From NCBI RefSeq assembly GCF_023016265.1, contig NZ_CP095412.1:2356001-2420000 (forward strand): a stretch of DNA of 64,000 bases, given 5' to 3'. The translations under genes and the position numbers were made by a program. The notes beneath the pieces are model-generated. The model was given only the letters and a program-made list of their open reading frames with translations, did no database searches and was not told the origin of the DNA. How positions within the stretch are numbered: position 1 is the stretch's first letter; every line of letters starts with the position of its first letter. This stretch comes from Blastococcus sp. PRF04-17. GTDB lineage: Bacteria; Actinomycetota; Actinomycetes; Mycobacteriales; Geodermatophilaceae. Of this stretch, positions 9,701 to 21,477 are shown one piece after another.

Positions 9701-10056
9701 GGCGCGAAGGAGGTGATCAGCTCGCCGGTGCGGATGTCGTAGGCCAGGAGGTTGTTCCGCACGGTCTCCTGCGTCCCGGGGGCGGCCCCGGCGGGACGGG
9801 CGCGGGTGAACTTGCCCGCCGCGTAGACGGTGTTGCCGACGACGACCTGCGACCAGACCACGCCGTTGATCTGCACGGTGGGCAGCGGGTCCGCGGTCAC
9901 GGTGGTGGGCGTGGCCGGATCGGCGGGGTTCTGCGGCGCCGAATCGGCGCGCGCGGCCGTCGGTGCGGCCACCCCGGCTCCCGCCAGGACGAGCACTGCG
10001 GCCAGCCCGGCCACTGCTCGGCGGAACCTGTGGGACGTCGTCCCGTGTGCGGTCAT
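6730..10056 (-). CDS. Large secreted multidomain surface protein (propeller-FnIII-LamG-PKD-C module)
   Basis: The 1108-residue protein starts at ATG 10056 with a signal peptide (cleavage near residue 37, after TAARA). Domains in order: delta-60-like beta-propeller repeats (45-470; YVGGDFT, YLGGSFT), fibronectin type III-like (484-575), LamG/concanavalin-like (579-795; [13 protein letters not shown]), PKD (808-885; YAWNFGDG) and a C-terminal module (894-1108) beginning DDFNRS. The C-terminal module recurs in the metallophosphoesterase at 46452-48386. There is no membrane anchor or sortase motif at the C-terminus, so the protein is probably secreted or held through other contacts. It is a paralogue of the partial gene at 1-1874 on the other side of the glycan cluster. 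Function unknown; adhesion or matrix binding is inferred. Confidence 0.9.
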   Translation of the reverse strand: MTAHGTTSHRFRRAVAGLAAVLVLAGAGVAAPTAARADSAPQNPADPATPTTVTADPLPTVQINGVVWSQVVVGNTVYAAGKFTRARPAGAAPGTQETVRNNLLAYDIRTGELITSFAPSLNAQALVVTASPDGSRIYVGGDFTQADGQVRNRIAAYSTATGQLVAEWRPSVNGQVRAIAATNSSVYLGGSFTSVGSVSRHRLAAVAANGPLLPWAPRPGSGPLLNRDGKTTRSDVVMALVLTGGGSQVVAAGRFDTLNGTKATGVGALDARTGQTRPFNVNRILTNQGVNSAVYSLSTDGVNVYGTAYDFYGPGNLEGAFSATADGGILNWINECHGDTYSSFPFRGALYLASHAHVCSNIGGFPEQNPRVFKYATAMSLAATGKTGTATLTNSRLADGRWSGALMQFRPAPSLLPWFPTMGMGTYTGQLQAGWSVAAAGDYVVYGGEFPHVNGVRQQGLVRYAMPSVAPNKVGPSAANLTPTVTSPVGGMARLSWRATSDQDNEWLTYRVYRDGNTATPVHEMTRRNMWWTAPAMHFTDLRVPAGTHTYRVTAVDPMGNQASSPWTTVQVAAGSVARRPYADAVRADGASSYWPLGESSGSTAFDHAGLTDLPVNSGITRGQPGALSGDADTAYRFSGTNTGLLATQTAVPGPNVFSIETWFKTTSTTGGKIVGFGNSRTTANSTSLDRHLYMDAAGRLLFGVHTGTRQVISPPTAYNDGRWHHVVASLGPAGMALYVDGVLAASRAGVTSGQPYSGYWRIGGDATWAGAQYFNGVIDDVAIYPVALRADRVAAHHRLGVSGGSVNRAPEPRFTVEVDGAAAFFDAQASADPDGQIASYAWNFGDGTTGSGATTGHAYAAAGTYPVTLTVTDDDGATASVTEQVTVTAAPAGVLAADDFNRSVTGGLGSAGVGGPWAVAVGADRQSVTPGVAELGLPAAGNNTGSYLPGVSHTAVDVRTSFRLSSMPTGAGTYVHVTGRRVGSGEEYRVRVRVAADGSVGLALSRLSGGTEAWPGGEQMVPGLTYAPGTTLHVRVQVSGTGSTDIRATVWAAGSPEPAAPQLSRTDTTAALQTVGSVGLAASRPTSATAATAVRFTSFIVTAVHPD

Positions 10057-10112
10057 GCTGGCTTCCCCCGTGTACCTCGACACCACCCCACCGGCGCACT
10101 GGTGCGGCCGGT

Positions 10113-10128
10113 GAATACGGAGCGTGAC
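10113..10128 (-). promoter_or_regulatory. Candidate promoter/operator motif shared with the 1-1874 paralogue
   Basis: GTCACGCTCCGTATTC on the minus strand, 56 nt upstream of the ATG at 10056; it matches the motif at 1928-1943 in sequence and distance. The rest of the 10057-10300 interval shows no gene. Confidence 0.4.
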
Positions 10129-10300
10129 GTTTGCACGGGGAGCGGTCCTGGCGTATCGCACGACCAGGTGACGAGCTGGGGAAATCACCCGCCCGGGCGG
10201 GACCCTTGTGACGCTGAGTGATCGATCCCTGTCCGCCCGCTGAGATTGTCGGCGTCCTCGCCCGCGCGCAGCAGGACCGGGAGACGGGCGACCGGGACGG

Positions 10301-10947
10301 TCAGGTGCGCGCGTGGACCTCGTTCTGCGCGGCCTCGAGCCCACGCGCCAGCAGCGCCTCGACGGCGTCTGCGGCCTCGGCGACGAGCAGGTCGAGCTCC
10401 TTGCGCTCGGTCGCGGAGAAGTCCTTGAGCACGAAGTCGGCCGCGTCCTGGCGGCCGGGGGCCGGCCGATGCCGACGCGCACCCGCAGGTAGTCCTTGGT
10501 CCCGGTCGAGCGGGTGACCGAGCGGAGGCCGTTGTGGCCGCCCTCGCCGCCGCCGCGCTTGAGGCGGACGGCCGCGAACGGGATGTCGAGCTCGTCGTGG
10601 ACGACGACGAGATCGTCGACCGGGAGGTGGTGGTAGTCGAGCAGGCCGCGGACCGGCCCGCCGGACTCGTTCATGTACGTGAGCGGGCGCGCGAGGACGA
10701 CGCGGCGGCCGGCCAACCGGCCCTCGCCCGAGACGGCGCGCGCCCGCGCGCCCTTGCCGGGCGACAGCTTGATGCCGGCGCGGCGAGCCAGCTCCTCGAG
10801 CACCATGACACCGACGTTGTGCCGGTTGCCCGCGTAGCCCGGGCCGGGATTGCCGAGGCCCACGACCAGGAAGGGGCCCTCGGAGGGTGCGGACGCCTCG
10901 GGGGCGCCGGCGGTGCCGGCGCCCCCGAGGGTCGTGCCGTCGGTCAG
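10301..10947 (-). CDS. pth: Peptidyl-tRNA hydrolase (one frameshift)
   Basis: Pth releases peptides from peptidyl-tRNA shed by stalled ribosomes. The N-terminal part shows [19 protein letters not shown], including the catalytic-histidine segment, then TYMNESG and the GHNGLRS motif. After IGRPP the frame slips, and the C-terminus continues in the next frame as [13 protein letters not shown] to HART. Restoring one C at 10455-10456 joins them into about 215 residues. The start is uncertain: no ATG/GTG precedes the conserved domain except GTG 10863 inside it, whereas CTG 10947 follows GGAAGAGGA by 6 nt, the best ribosome site. It sits 17 nt downstream of rplY, the usual pth-rplY pairing. Confidence 0.88.
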
Positions 10948-10964
10948 GGGATGTCCTCTTCCGG

Positions 10965-11681
10965 TCAGCCGTTGTCCGCGGACTTCTCGGCGGAGTCCAT
11001 GGACTCGCCACTGCCCTGGTCCTGGGGCTCGGGCACGACGTCGCCCTCGCCGGCGCCGTCGGCCGCCTCGCCGGACTCCTCGCGCTCGATGCCGGCCTCG
11101 GCCTCGGCCTCCTCCAGCTCGGCCTCCAGCGCCTCGGCGGTCGGGGCGGCCATCAGGTTGACGACCAGCGCCTCGGCGTCGGTGAGCAGGGTGGCACCGC
11201 GCGGCAGCGTGAGGTCTCCGGCGGTGAAACCCTCGCCGACGCCGCGGCCGGTCACGTCGACCTCGATCGACTCGGGGATGCTCGTGGCGGCCACCTGCAC
11301 CGAGACGGTGTTCAGCTCGATGCTGACCAGCGTGTCGGGGCCGGTCTCGCCGACCACGACGACCGGCACGTCGACGGTGACCTTCTCGCCGCGGCGGACG
11401 ATGACCAGGTCGACGTGCTCGTGGGTGCGCTTGAGCGGGTCGCGCTGCACGGCCTTGGTCAGGGCCAGCTGCTCCTTGCCGTCGAGGACGACGGTCAGCA
11501 GGGCGTTGCTGCCCCCGTTGCGCAGGGCGGCGGCGAACTCGCGGGCCGGCAGCGACAGGTGGACGACGTCCTGGCCGTGGCCGTAGAGGACGGCGGGGAT
11601 GCGACCCTCGCGGCGGGTGCGGCGGGCGCTGCCCTTGCCGAACTCGGTGCGGGTCTGGGCTTCGAGGCGGAAGTCGGCCAC
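10965..11681 (-). CDS. rplY: 50S ribosomal protein L25/general stress protein Ctc
   Basis: The 238-residue protein has the two-domain CTC form: L25-type 5S rRNA-binding domain (residues 1-95; [23 protein letters not shown]) followed by the TL5-type beta domain (100-190), plus a long acidic tail (about 190-238, rich in Glu/Asp/Ser) of unknown role. The GTG at 11681 is preceded by GAGGAG at 8 nt. Upstream lies prs and downstream pth, the standard prs-ctc-pth order. Confidence 0.93.
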   Translation of the reverse strand: MADFRLEAQTRTEFGKGSARRTRREGRIPAVLYGHGQDVVHLSLPAREFAAALRNGGSNALLTVVLDGKEQLALTKAVQRDPLKRTHEHVDLVIVRRGEKVTVDVPVVVVGETGPDTLVSIELNTVSVQVAATSIPESIEVDVTGRGVGEGFTAGDLTLPRGATLLTDAEALVVNLMAAPTAEALEAELEEAEAEAGIEREESGEAADGAGEGDVVPEPQDQGSGESMDSAEKSADNG

Positions 11682-11987
11682 GGTGATGTGCTCCTCAGCG
11701 GATGGATCGGTCTGCGGGCCGGCGCACGAGCGCGGACACACCGTCAGGGCCGTAGAACCACCGGGGCATGCACGTCGATCACGGAGAAACGGGTCTCCCT
11801 CGCCGGGCAACCATGTCAATGTACCCGGCCTCCGGCCGGGCGCCGCGGCCACGTGCCGTTCCCCGGCTGCGACGAGCCCTTCTCTCGCGCGTCGGGGGAC
11901 CCTGCGGGCCCCCACTCCGCCCGACGCTCCGCTGGGCCCGGCGCCGCCTCGAGGACCCTGCGGGCCCCGCTCGGCAGCACCGATGGA
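11682..11987. other. prs-rplY intergenic region with hairpin and repeated GC words
   Basis: This 306-base gap holds a 7-bp hairpin CCCGGCC-TCC-GGCCGGG at 11824-11840 and two exact copies of GGACCCTGCGGG at 11897-11908 and 11953-11964. The same word occurs inverted at 29385-29396, with a variant at 43073-43084. No gene is evident. The copies could be short interspersed repeats or part of the prs terminator. Confidence 0.5.
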
Positions 11988-12968
11988 CTAACTGGCTCCG
12001 TCGAAGAGGCTGGTGACGGAGCCGTCCTCGAAGACCTCCTTGATCGCCCGGGCGAGCAGCGGGGCGATCGAGAGGATCGTGAGCTTGTCGAACAGGCGCT
12101 CGGGCTCGATCGGCAGCGTGTTGGTGACGATGACCTCGCTGATCTTGCTGTTCTTCAGCCGGTCGACCGCCGGGCCGGAGAGCACACCGTGGGTCGCGGT
12201 GACGATGACGTCGGCCGCGCCGGCCTCGAAGAGCGTCTCGGCGGCCTTCACGATGGTGCCGCCGGTGTCGATCATGTCGTCGACCAGGATGCACACCCGG
12301 CCCTCGACCTCGCCCACGACACGGTTGGCGACGACCTCGTTGGGCCGCAGCGGGTCGCGGGTCTTGTGGATGAACGCCAGCGGGACGCCCCCGAGCTTGT
12401 CGCTCCAGCGCTCGGACACCCGCACCCGGCCGGAGTCCGGGGAGACCACGGTGAGCTCCCGGTCGCCCCAGCGCTCGCAGACGTGGCCCACGAGCAGGTC
12501 GAGGGCGAAGAGGTGGTCGACGGGTCCGTCGAAGAAGCCCTGGATCTGGGCGGTGTGCAGGTCGACGGCCATCAACCGGTCGGCGCCGGCGGTCTTGAAC
12601 ATGTCGGCGACCAGGCGCGCGGAGATGGGCTCGCGGCCGCGGTGCTTCTTGTCCTGCCGGGCGTAGGGGAAGAAGGGCGCGACGACGGTGATCCGCTTGG
12701 CCGAGGCCCGCTTGAGCGCGTCGACCATCAGCAGCTGCTCCATGAGCCAGGTGTTGATGGGCGCGGTGTGGCTCTGCACGACGAAGGCGTCGCAGCCGCG
12801 CACCGACTCCTCGAACCGGACGAACAGCTCGCCGTTGGCGAACTCGTAGGCGGCGGTCGGCGTGGGGGTGACGCCGAGGTGGCCGGCGATCTCGTCGGTC
12901 AGCTCGGGGAAGGCCCGCCCGGAGAAGAGCATCAGGCTCTTGCTGGTCGCCTGCCTGATCGCGCTCAT
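11988..12968 (-). CDS. prs: Ribose-phosphate pyrophosphokinase
   Basis: The 326-residue length and motifs are typical of class I PRPP synthetases: the ATP-binding stretch YARQDKKHRGREPISA, DLHTAQIQGFF near the catalytic loop, and the PRPP-binding loop VDDMIDTGGTI. It makes PRPP from ribose 5-phosphate and ATP for nucleotide, His, Trp and, in actinobacteria, decaprenylphosphoryl-arabinose synthesis. It lies 14 nt downstream of glmU and is probably co-transcribed with it. Confidence 0.96.
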   Translation of the reverse strand: MSAIRQATSKSLMLFSGRAFPELTDEIAGHLGVTPTPTAAYEFANGELFVRFEESVRGCDAFVVQSHTAPINTWLMEQLLMVDALKRASAKRITVVAPFFPYARQDKKHRGREPISARLVADMFKTAGADRLMAVDLHTAQIQGFFDGPVDHLFALDLLVGHVCERWGDRELTVVSPDSGRVRVSERWSDKLGGVPLAFIHKTRDPLRPNEVVANRVVGEVEGRVCILVDDMIDTGGTIVKAAETLFEAGAADVIVTATHGVLSGPAVDRLKNSKISEVIVTNTLPIEPERLFDKLTILSIAPLLARAIKEVFEDGSVTSLFDGAS

Positions 12969-12982
12969 CGGCTTCGCCGTCC

Positions 12983-14467
12983 CTACTCGTCGGTGTCGTG
13001 ACCGGGGTCGCCGGCGGGGCTCTCCGCCCGGCGCTCGGCAGCCTCCGCGGCCCGTGCCGCGGGCGACCCTGACCGACGGCGACGCACCCAGCCTGCCACA
13101 TTCCGCTGCGGTGACCGTGCGACGGCCATGGCCCCGGGGGGCACGTCCGAGGTGATCACCGACCCTGCCGCCGTGTAGGCGCCGTCCCCGACCGTGACCG
13201 GCGCCACGAGCATGGTGTCCGAGCCGATGCGCACGTGGTCGCCCACCGTGGTGCGGTGCTTGGCGACGCCGTCGTAGTTGACGAAGACGGTGGCCGCGCC
13301 GATGTTGGCGCCGGTGCCGATCGTGGCGTCCCCCACGTAGGAGAGGTGCGGCACCTTGGAGTCCTCACCCACCTCTGCGTTCTTCGTCTCGACGAAGGCG
13401 CCGACCCTCGACCGCGTCGCGAGGCGGGTGCCGGGCCGCAGGTAGCTGAACGGGCCGACGGACACCCGCGGACCGATGTCGGCGCCGAGGCAGTGCGACC
13501 GCAGCACGGTGGCCTCCTCCCCCACCCTGCAGTCGGCCAGCGTGGTGTCCGGCCCCACGACGGCCCCGGCGGCGACCGACGTCGTCCCCTTGAGCTGCGT
13601 GCCGGGCTCGAGGACGACGTCCGGCGCCACGGTGACGGTCACGTCGACCCAGGTGGTCGACGGGTCGACGACGGTGACGCCGGCGCGCATGAGGCCGTCG
13701 AGCAGGCGCTCGTTGAGCGTCCGCCCGCGGTCGGCGAGCTCGCGCCGGTCGTTGCAGCCGAGGACGTCGTCGGGGTCGCCGGCCACGAACGCGCCGACCG
13801 GAGCGCCGTCGGCGACGAGCAGCACGACGACGTCGGTCAGGTACTGCTCGCCCTGGGCGTTGGCGGAGCCGACGCCGGCGAGGCTGCGCCGCAGGGCGGC
13901 GGCGTCCGCGACGTAGACACCGGCATTGATCTCCCGGATGGCCCGCTGCGCGTCGGTGGCGTCCCGCTCCTCGACGATGGCCTGGACGCCACCGTCCGCG
14001 CCGCGGACGACGCGGCCCAGCCCGGTGGGGTCGTCGACCTCCGCGGTCAGGACCGTGAGCAGGCTGCCCGCCCGCTTGTGGGCCGCGACGAGGTCGATGA
14101 CCGTCGTCGCGCGCAGCAGCGGGGCATCCCCGTTGAGGAGCAGGACCGGGCCCTCGATGTCGGACAGCGCCGACAGCGCCACCGCGGCCGCGTGCCCGGA
14201 CCCCAGCTGCTCCTCCTGGACGACGGGGACCGCCGCAGGCGCGATCTCCCGCAGGTGCTCCTCCACCGCCTCGCGGCCCGCGCCCACGACGACGACCGTG
14301 GCTGCGGCGGCGAGCGGCTCGGCGGCGGCCAGCACGTGGCCGAGCAGGCTGCGGCCGCCGATCGCGTGCAGCACCTTGGGCGTCGCCGAACGCATGCGGG
14401 TGCCCTGGCCGGCGGCGAGGACGACGACCGCCGCGACGGCCGGTTCGGATGTCTCCTGCGGGGTCAC
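12983..14467 (-). CDS. glmU: Bifunctional GlmU: GlcN-1-P acetyltransferase / UDP-GlcNAc pyrophosphorylase
   Basis: The 494-residue protein has an N-terminal nucleotidyltransferase (residues 1-245; LAAGQGTRMRSATPKVLH, then GDAPLL) and a C-terminal left-handed beta-helix acetyltransferase (255-465; hexapeptide repeats, ETKNAEVG, HLSYVGDA, NYDG). It produces UDP-GlcNAc for peptidoglycan. The GTG start at 14467 begins MTPQETSEP. A charged tail of about 30 residues follows the last hexapeptide turn. tRNA-Gln lies just upstream, the common actinobacterial arrangement. Confidence 0.96.
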   Translation of the reverse strand: MTPQETSEPAVAAVVVLAAGQGTRMRSATPKVLHAIGGRSLLGHVLAAAEPLAAAATVVVVGAGREAVEEHLREIAPAAVPVVQEEQLGSGHAAAVALSALSDIEGPVLLLNGDAPLLRATTVIDLVAAHKRAGSLLTVLTAEVDDPTGLGRVVRGADGGVQAIVEERDATDAQRAIREINAGVYVADAAALRRSLAGVGSANAQGEQYLTDVVVLLVADGAPVGAFVAGDPDDVLGCNDRRELADRGRTLNERLLDGLMRAGVTVVDPSTTWVDVTVTVAPDVVLEPGTQLKGTTSVAAGAVVGPDTTLADCRVGEEATVLRSHCLGADIGPRVSVGPFSYLRPGTRLATRSRVGAFVETKNAEVGEDSKVPHLSYVGDATIGTGANIGAATVFVNYDGVAKHRTTVGDHVRIGSDTMLVAPVTVGDGAYTAAGSVITSDVPPGAMAVARSPQRNVAGWVRRRRSGSPAARAAEAAERRAESPAGDPGHDTDE

Positions 14468-14497
14468 GGGTCTCCTCGGACGGCATCAGGGTCGGTG

Positions 14498-14570
14498 CTG
14501 GGGGACTCGGACTCGAACCGAGACTGCACGGCTCCAAAGGCCGGCGGGCTGCCGATTACCCCATCCCCCA
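14498..14570 (-). tRNA. tRNA-Gln (anticodon TTG)
   Basis: On the minus strand the acceptor arms TGGGGGA and TCCCCCA pair fully. The anticodon stem closes a CTTTGGA loop giving anticodon TTG. The T arm reads CTCGG-TTCGAGT-CCGAG. Length 73 nt, with G as discriminator and no encoded CCA. Confidence 0.95.
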
Positions 14571-14794
14571 CCCGCGGCCCGGGCACGGACGACCGCCCGG
14601 AGGGCGCCGCGGAGGCGCCGAACGTACTCGGCACCTTCGGCGAGCCTAGGGCCGGGACGCCGGAGAGGCACCAATGGGCACCGGGGGCTCCGGTCGCCGT
14701 CCTCCCTACGGTCCCGTAGGTTCCGCCCTGTAGTCGCGGCGCCGTCGGTCCAGGACCGCACGCACGGCCGATCGATCAGCGCTCAGGAGTCCAG

Positions 14795-15784
14795 TTGTCC
14801 GCACCCGCCCTCACCCGGCCCATGGCGCCCCCGCTCGCGGAGCCGCATGCCGGCTTGCCCGCCAACGCGATCGGCAGGCACAAGAGCCACCTCGAGATCG
14901 TCACGCTCTACGTGATCGTGCTCGTCCCGTTCCTGGCACTCGCCGCCGTCGTCCCCGCGGTCTGGGGCTGGGGGCTGTCCTGGCTGGACGTCGGGTTGGC
15001 GGTCGGCTTCTACTACCTCACCCTGCTGGGCGTGACCGTGGGCTACCACCGCCACTTCACCCATGGCTCGTTCAAGGCCAAGCGCCCGCTCCGGCTGGCG
15101 CTGGCCGCCGCCGGCTCGATGGCGATCCAGGGGCCGGTCATCCAGTGGGTGGCCGACCACCGTCGGCACCACGCGTTCGCCGACCGGGCCGGTGACCCGC
15201 ACTCGCCGTGGCGCTACGGCACCGACCTCCGGTCACTGCTCAAGGGCATGTGGCACGCCCACCTGGGGTGGACGTTCGAGCGCCGCAAGACCAACCAGGC
15301 CCGGTACGCCCCCGACCTGCTCAAGGACGCCGCCCTCGTGACGACGAGCAAGCTGTTCGTGGTCTGGGCGGCCCTCAGCCTCTTCCTCCCCGGCGTCATC
15401 GGCGGTCTGGTGACGGGCACCTGGGCAGGGGCATGGTCGGCGTTCTTCTGGGCCGGCCTCGTCCGCATCGCGCTGCTGCACCACGTCACGTGGTCGATCA
15501 ACTCGGTCTGCCACGTCGTCGGCAACCGTCCGTTCGTCTCCCGCGACCGCGCGACCAACTTCTGGCCGCTGGCGATCCTCAGCGGGGGCGAGTCCTGGCA
15601 CAACCTGCACCACGCCGACCCGACGTGCGCCCGTCACGGCGTCCTGCGCGGGCAGATCGACATCAGCGCCCGGGTGATCTGGATCTTCGAGAAGTTCGGC
15701 TGGGCGCGTGAGGTGAAGTGGCCCGACCCGGTCCGGCTGGCAACCAAGCGCCGCACCCCGGCTGCCGCCGCGACGTCGAGCTGA
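14795..15784 (+). CDS. Membrane acyl-CoA/fatty-acid desaturase
   Basis: This 329-residue integral membrane di-iron desaturase shows all three histidine boxes: HRHFTH (about residue 90), HRRHH (about 127) and HNLHH (about 270). Hydrophobic pairs occur at about 32-70 and 190-235. It introduces a double bond, most likely delta-9, into acyl-CoA or acyl-lipid using O2 and ferredoxin-type electrons. The start is TTG 14795 preceded by CAGGAG at about 6 nt; the next in-frame Met (PMAPP) would remove only a disordered N-terminus. A TetR regulator follows in the same direction and is the obvious regulatory candidate. Confidence 0.92.
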   Translation: MSAPALTRPMAPPLAEPHAGLPANAIGRHKSHLEIVTLYVIVLVPFLALAAVVPAVWGWGLSWLDVGLAVGFYYLTLLGVTVGYHRHFTHGSFKAKRPLRLALAAAGSMAIQGPVIQWVADHRRHHAFADRAGDPHSPWRYGTDLRSLLKGMWHAHLGWTFERRKTNQARYAPDLLKDAALVTTSKLFVVWAALSLFLPGVIGGLVTGTWAGAWSAFFWAGLVRIALLHHVTWSINSVCHVVGNRPFVSRDRATNFWPLAILSGGESWHNLHHADPTCARHGVLRGQIDISARVIWIFEKFGWAREVKWPDPVRLATKRRTPAAAATSS

Positions 15785-15845
15785 AGAAGCCCCCTCGCCC
15801 GCTCGGGGCGGTGCCCGGGTGGGCGTCGAGGGCAGGATGGCTCCC

Positions 15846-16475
15846 ATGAGCAGCGGCGCCCAGCGTCCCCGCGTCCGGATGACGGGCGCCCAGCGGCGTC
15901 AGCAGCTGCTCGAGATCGGCCGCGAGCTGTTCGCGCAGAAGGGCTTCGAAGCCACCTCGATCGAGGAGCTCGCGGCCCGGGCCGACGTCAGCAAGCCCGT
16001 CGTCTACGAACACTTCGGCGGCAAGGAGGGCCTCTACGCCGTCGTCGTCGACCGCGAGATGCAGGCGCTGCTCGAGCGGTTCACCTCTGCGCTGTCGGCT
16101 CCCGGGCACCCGCGCGAGCTGCTCGAGCGCGCCGCGCTGGTGCTGCTCGACTACATCGAGGAGGACACCGACGGGTTCCGGGTGCTCACCCGCGACGCGC
16201 CGGTGACCAGCGGCGTCGGGGGGTTCTCGTCGCTGATCGGCGAGGTGGCCCGCAAGGTCGAGCACATCCTGGGTCGGCAGTTCGAGGCCCGGGGCTACGA
16301 CGACGGGCTCGCCGAGCTCTACAGCCAGGCGCTGGTCGGCATGGTCGCCCTCGTGGGCCAGTGGTGGCTCGACACCCGCTCACCCGGCAAGCACGAGGTG
16401 GCCGCCCATCTGGTCAACCTCGCGTACAACGGCCTCGCCCACCTCGACCCGCACCCGGGGCTGCGCGCCCGCTAA
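15846..16475 (+). CDS. TetR/AcrR family transcriptional regulator
   Basis: The 209-residue protein has an N-terminal helix-turn-helix with the family phrases RRQQLLEIGRELFAQKGFE, TSIEELAARADVSK and VVYEHFGGKEGLY. The C-terminal ligand domain (about 70-200) has no recognisable ligand signature. ATG 15846 is chosen with an AGG 9 nt upstream; ATG 15837 is an in-frame alternative three codons earlier. It lies about 60 nt after the desaturase gene, suggesting control of fatty-acid desaturation (inference). Confidence 0.88.
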   Translation: MSSGAQRPRVRMTGAQRRQQLLEIGRELFAQKGFEATSIEELAARADVSKPVVYEHFGGKEGLYAVVVDREMQALLERFTSALSAPGHPRELLERAALVLLDYIEEDTDGFRVLTRDAPVTSGVGGFSSLIGEVARKVEHILGRQFEARGYDDGLAELYSQALVGMVALVGQWWLDTRSPGKHEVAAHLVNLAYNGLAHLDPHPGLRAR

Positions 16476-17376
16476 CCGATCAGGCGGGCGCCCGGCACCG
16501 GGCCGTGGACGGCGCGCACGGTGCGGAAGACCCCGGCGCCGGCGAGGGCGGCCGCCAGCCGGACCGCTGACGGCTCGTCACGCGCCAGGGCCGCCACGGT
16601 GGGCCCCGACCCGCTCACCAGTGCCGCCGCCGCCCCGGCGTCGGTGGCGGCCCTGAGTGCTCGTCCCAGCTCGGCCCGCAGCGACAGAGCCGGCGCCTGC
16701 AGGTCGTTGTGGAGGGCCTCGGCCAGCTCGTCGGGCACGCCGCTGCGCAGGGCCGCGAGCACCGGCTCGGCGGGCGCCAGGTCGGTTCCCTCGGGGAGCC
16801 GGCCGGCGGCCCGCAGGCGGTCGAGCTCCCCGTACACGGCCGGCGTGGACAGCCCTTCCCCGGCGATGCCGAGCACCCAGTGGCTCTGCGCTCTGGCCAG
16901 GACCGGAGAGAGCCGCTCGCCGCGGCCCGCGCCGAGGGCCACCCCGCCCGCCAGGCTGAACGGCACGTCGCTGCCGAGCTGGGCGGCCAGGACGGCGAGG
17001 TCCTCGCGGCCCGCCCGGGTACCCCAGAGGGCGTCGAGCGCGACCAGGGCCGCCGCGGCGTCGGCGCTGCCACCGGCGAGGCCCGCCGCGGCCGGGATGG
17101 TCTTCGCGATCGCGAGCTCGGCGTCCGCCGGGACCCCGGCCGCCGCGGACAGCAGCTCGGCGGCCCGCCAGACCAGGTTGGTGCGGTCGGCGGGGACGAC
17201 GTCGGCGCCCTCGCCCGTCACCGACAGGGCCAGCCCCTCACCGGGCCGGGCGGTCACGGTGTCGAACAGCGAGACGGCGAGGTACACCGTGCGCAGCTCG
17301 TGGAAGCCGTCGGGCCGCAGCGGCCCCACACCCAGGTGCACGTTGACCTTGGCCGGGGCCTGGACCACGACGCCGG

Positions 17377-17380
<4 letters not shown>
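16472..17380 (-). CDS. ispE: 4-diphosphocytidyl-2-C-methyl-D-erythritol kinase
   Basis: The 302-residue GHMP kinase begins with the IspE signature [20 protein letters not shown] and carries the glycine-rich ATP loop [17 protein letters not shown] and the C-terminal [10 protein letters not shown]. It phosphorylates CDP-methylerythritol in the non-mevalonate isoprenoid pathway. The GTG start overlaps the rsmA stop (GTGA), so the two are translationally coupled. Its 3' end overlaps the convergent TetR gene by 4 bases. Confidence 0.95.
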
Positions 17381-19717
<2,337 letters not shown>

Positions 19718-20554
19718 TCAGCCCGCCAGTGCCCGGGCGCTGGAGTGCACCGGCCGCAGCCAGGTGACCAGGAAGCCGGCCACGGCGGCACCGGCGGCCA
19801 GGGCCGAGAAGCCACCCGCGACGAGGATCACCGGCAGGAAGTCGTAGCCCTCGGTGACTCGGTCGGGGTCGATGCCGGCACGCAGCAGCAGCGTGCCGAG
19901 CGGCAGCAGGGCCAGCACGCTCGTGGCGGCCGTGACCAGGTGTGCCGTCCAGGTGCGGAGGGCCTCGTCGACGGGGACGTCGGCGCCCTCGGCGGGCAGC
20001 GGCCGTACCAGCGCCCGCAGCAGGGCGATCTCGGCCAGCAGCCAGGCGGTCACGGGGGCGACGAGCACCGCCCAGAAGACGGCATCGGACAGCTCGCCCG
20101 CCCGCTGCAGGACGACGGCGGCGGCCACGTCGCCGGCGACCACGACGCGCATGATCCCCACGAGCCAGCCCGAGATCAGCTCCGCCCGCCGGGGGCGACG
20201 GGGCGGGGACGAGAGCTTCCACCGAGGACGGGGGCGGGTCGCCTCGGCGAGCAGCACTCCGGCCAGCAGCCCGAGGACGAGGACGGGCAGCCAGAGGAAG
20301 ACCGACGCCTCGGCGAAGAGGACGACGGTGGCGATCACGCCGGCCAGGCCGAGCAGCAGGCCGAGCCGGCGCACCCGTCGTCCGTGGAGGGCCTGGCGGT
20401 GCAGCGCGCGCATGCCGTCGGCGGTCGGCTCGGCCAGTTCGACCGAGCCGGCGGCGACAGCGCGTCGGCCCGCCGCCAGCCACCACTCGCGCGCCAGGAG
20501 GACGCCGGGCACGAGCACGGCGATGAAGAGCACTACGGCGATGAGACGGCCCAC
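19718..20554 (-). CDS. Multi-pass membrane protein of unknown function
   Basis: I do not recognise this 278-residue protein. It has a first hydrophobic helix at residues 4-22, a basic loop, paired helices at about 65-105, a Pro/Arg-rich cytoplasmic loop (RPRPRWKLSSPPRRPRR) and further helices at about 130-195 and 215-268. There is no conserved catalytic motif. It is placed between tatD and rpfB on the same strand. The GTG start at 20554 is the first in-frame start before the hydrophobic segment. Confidence 0.7.
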   Translation of the reverse strand: MGRLIAVVLFIAVLVPGVLLAREWWLAAGRRAVAAGSVELAEPTADGMRALHRQALHGRRVRRLGLLLGLAGVIATVVLFAEASVFLWLPVLVLGLLAGVLLAEATRPRPRWKLSSPPRRPRRAELISGWLVGIMRVVVAGDVAAAVVLQRAGELSDAVFWAVLVAPVTAWLLAEIALLRALVRPLPAEGADVPVDEALRTWTAHLVTAATSVLALLPLGTLLLRAGIDPDRVTEGYDFLPVILVAGGFSALAAGAAVAGFLVTWLRPVHSSARALAG

Positions 20555-20572
20555 GGTGCCAGTGTCCCCCGT

Positions 20573-21477
20573 TTACGGCGCGCTGGTGGCGGGCTCGGGC
20601 TCCCAGGTTCCGAAGACCCGCTCCGCCGTGGCGCCGATCCCCGCGCAGAGCTCGGTCAGCTCGACGCCGGTGATCTCGGCCAGGGCGCGGACCGTGTGCG
20701 GGACGAGGCGCGAGGCGTTGGGCGGCCGCGGTGCGGCATCGGTGTCAGGAACGGCGCGTCGGTCTCGACCAGCAACTGGTCGACCGGCGTGACGGCGGCG
20801 GCCGCCCGCAGGTAGCCGGCGTTGCCGAAGGTCACCGTGCCCGCGAACGACAGCACGAAGCCGCGCTCGATGCAGGCCTGCGCGAACGCGGCGTCGCCCG
20901 AGAAGCAGTGCATCACGACGTGCTCGGGCGCCCCCTCGTCGTCGACGACGCGGAGCACCTCCTCGTGGGCGTCCCGGTCGTGGACGACCAGGGCGACGCC
21001 GCGCTCCTTCGCGATGCGGATGTGCGCCCGGAAGGAGCCCTCCTGCGCCGCCCAGCCCTCCTCTCCGGTGCGGTACCTGTCCAGACCGGTCTCCCCCACC
21101 GCCCGCACCCGCGGCAGCGCGGCCAGCCGGTCGATCTCGGCGAGGGCGTCGTCCGTGGCCTCGCCCGAGCCGGCCTCGTTGGGATGGATGGCGACGGCGG
21201 CGAGCACGTTCGGGTGCCGGGCAGCCAGCTCCGCCGACCAGCGGGACGACGCCACGTCCACACCCACCTGCACCAGCCGCGGGACGTTCACCGCGACCGC
21301 CTCGGCGATCTCGGCGTCGACGTCCTCGGTGGTCGAGGTCGGGCCGCCCTCCGGGCGGAAGCCGTCGAGGACGATGTCGAGGTGGGTGTGGCTGTCGACC
21401 GCAGGCCCCGGCAACGGCTCCGGGGACGGTGGCGGCTCACCCCGCCGGTTGGCCCGGGCGGACGCCGACCGGCTCAC
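20573..21477 (-). CDS. tatD: TatD family metal-dependent hydrolase/DNase (one frameshift)
   Basis: The metal-binding VDSHTHLD opens the amidohydrolase barrel (residue 27 on), followed by AVAIHPNE, AVGETGLDRY, LVVHDRDAHEEVL and VMHCFSGD, with the final metal/catalytic segment LVETDAPFLTPMPHRG. At GGG 20720-20722 one G appears missing: the frame then reads PTPRASS instead of PNASRLVPHTVRALAEITG, which continues in the next frame to a TAA at 20573. The GTG start at 21477 overlaps the metG stop (GTGA). Members act as 3'-5' exonucleases or D-aminoacyl-tRNA/DNA hydrolases. The metG-tatD-rpfB order is conserved in actinobacteria. Confidence 0.9.

Noticed and set aside
14498-14570. tRNA-Gln, tRNA-Ala and tRNA-Arg as integration sites of genomic islands
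   Set aside because: No integrase gene and no duplicated tRNA 3' ends were seen near any of them.
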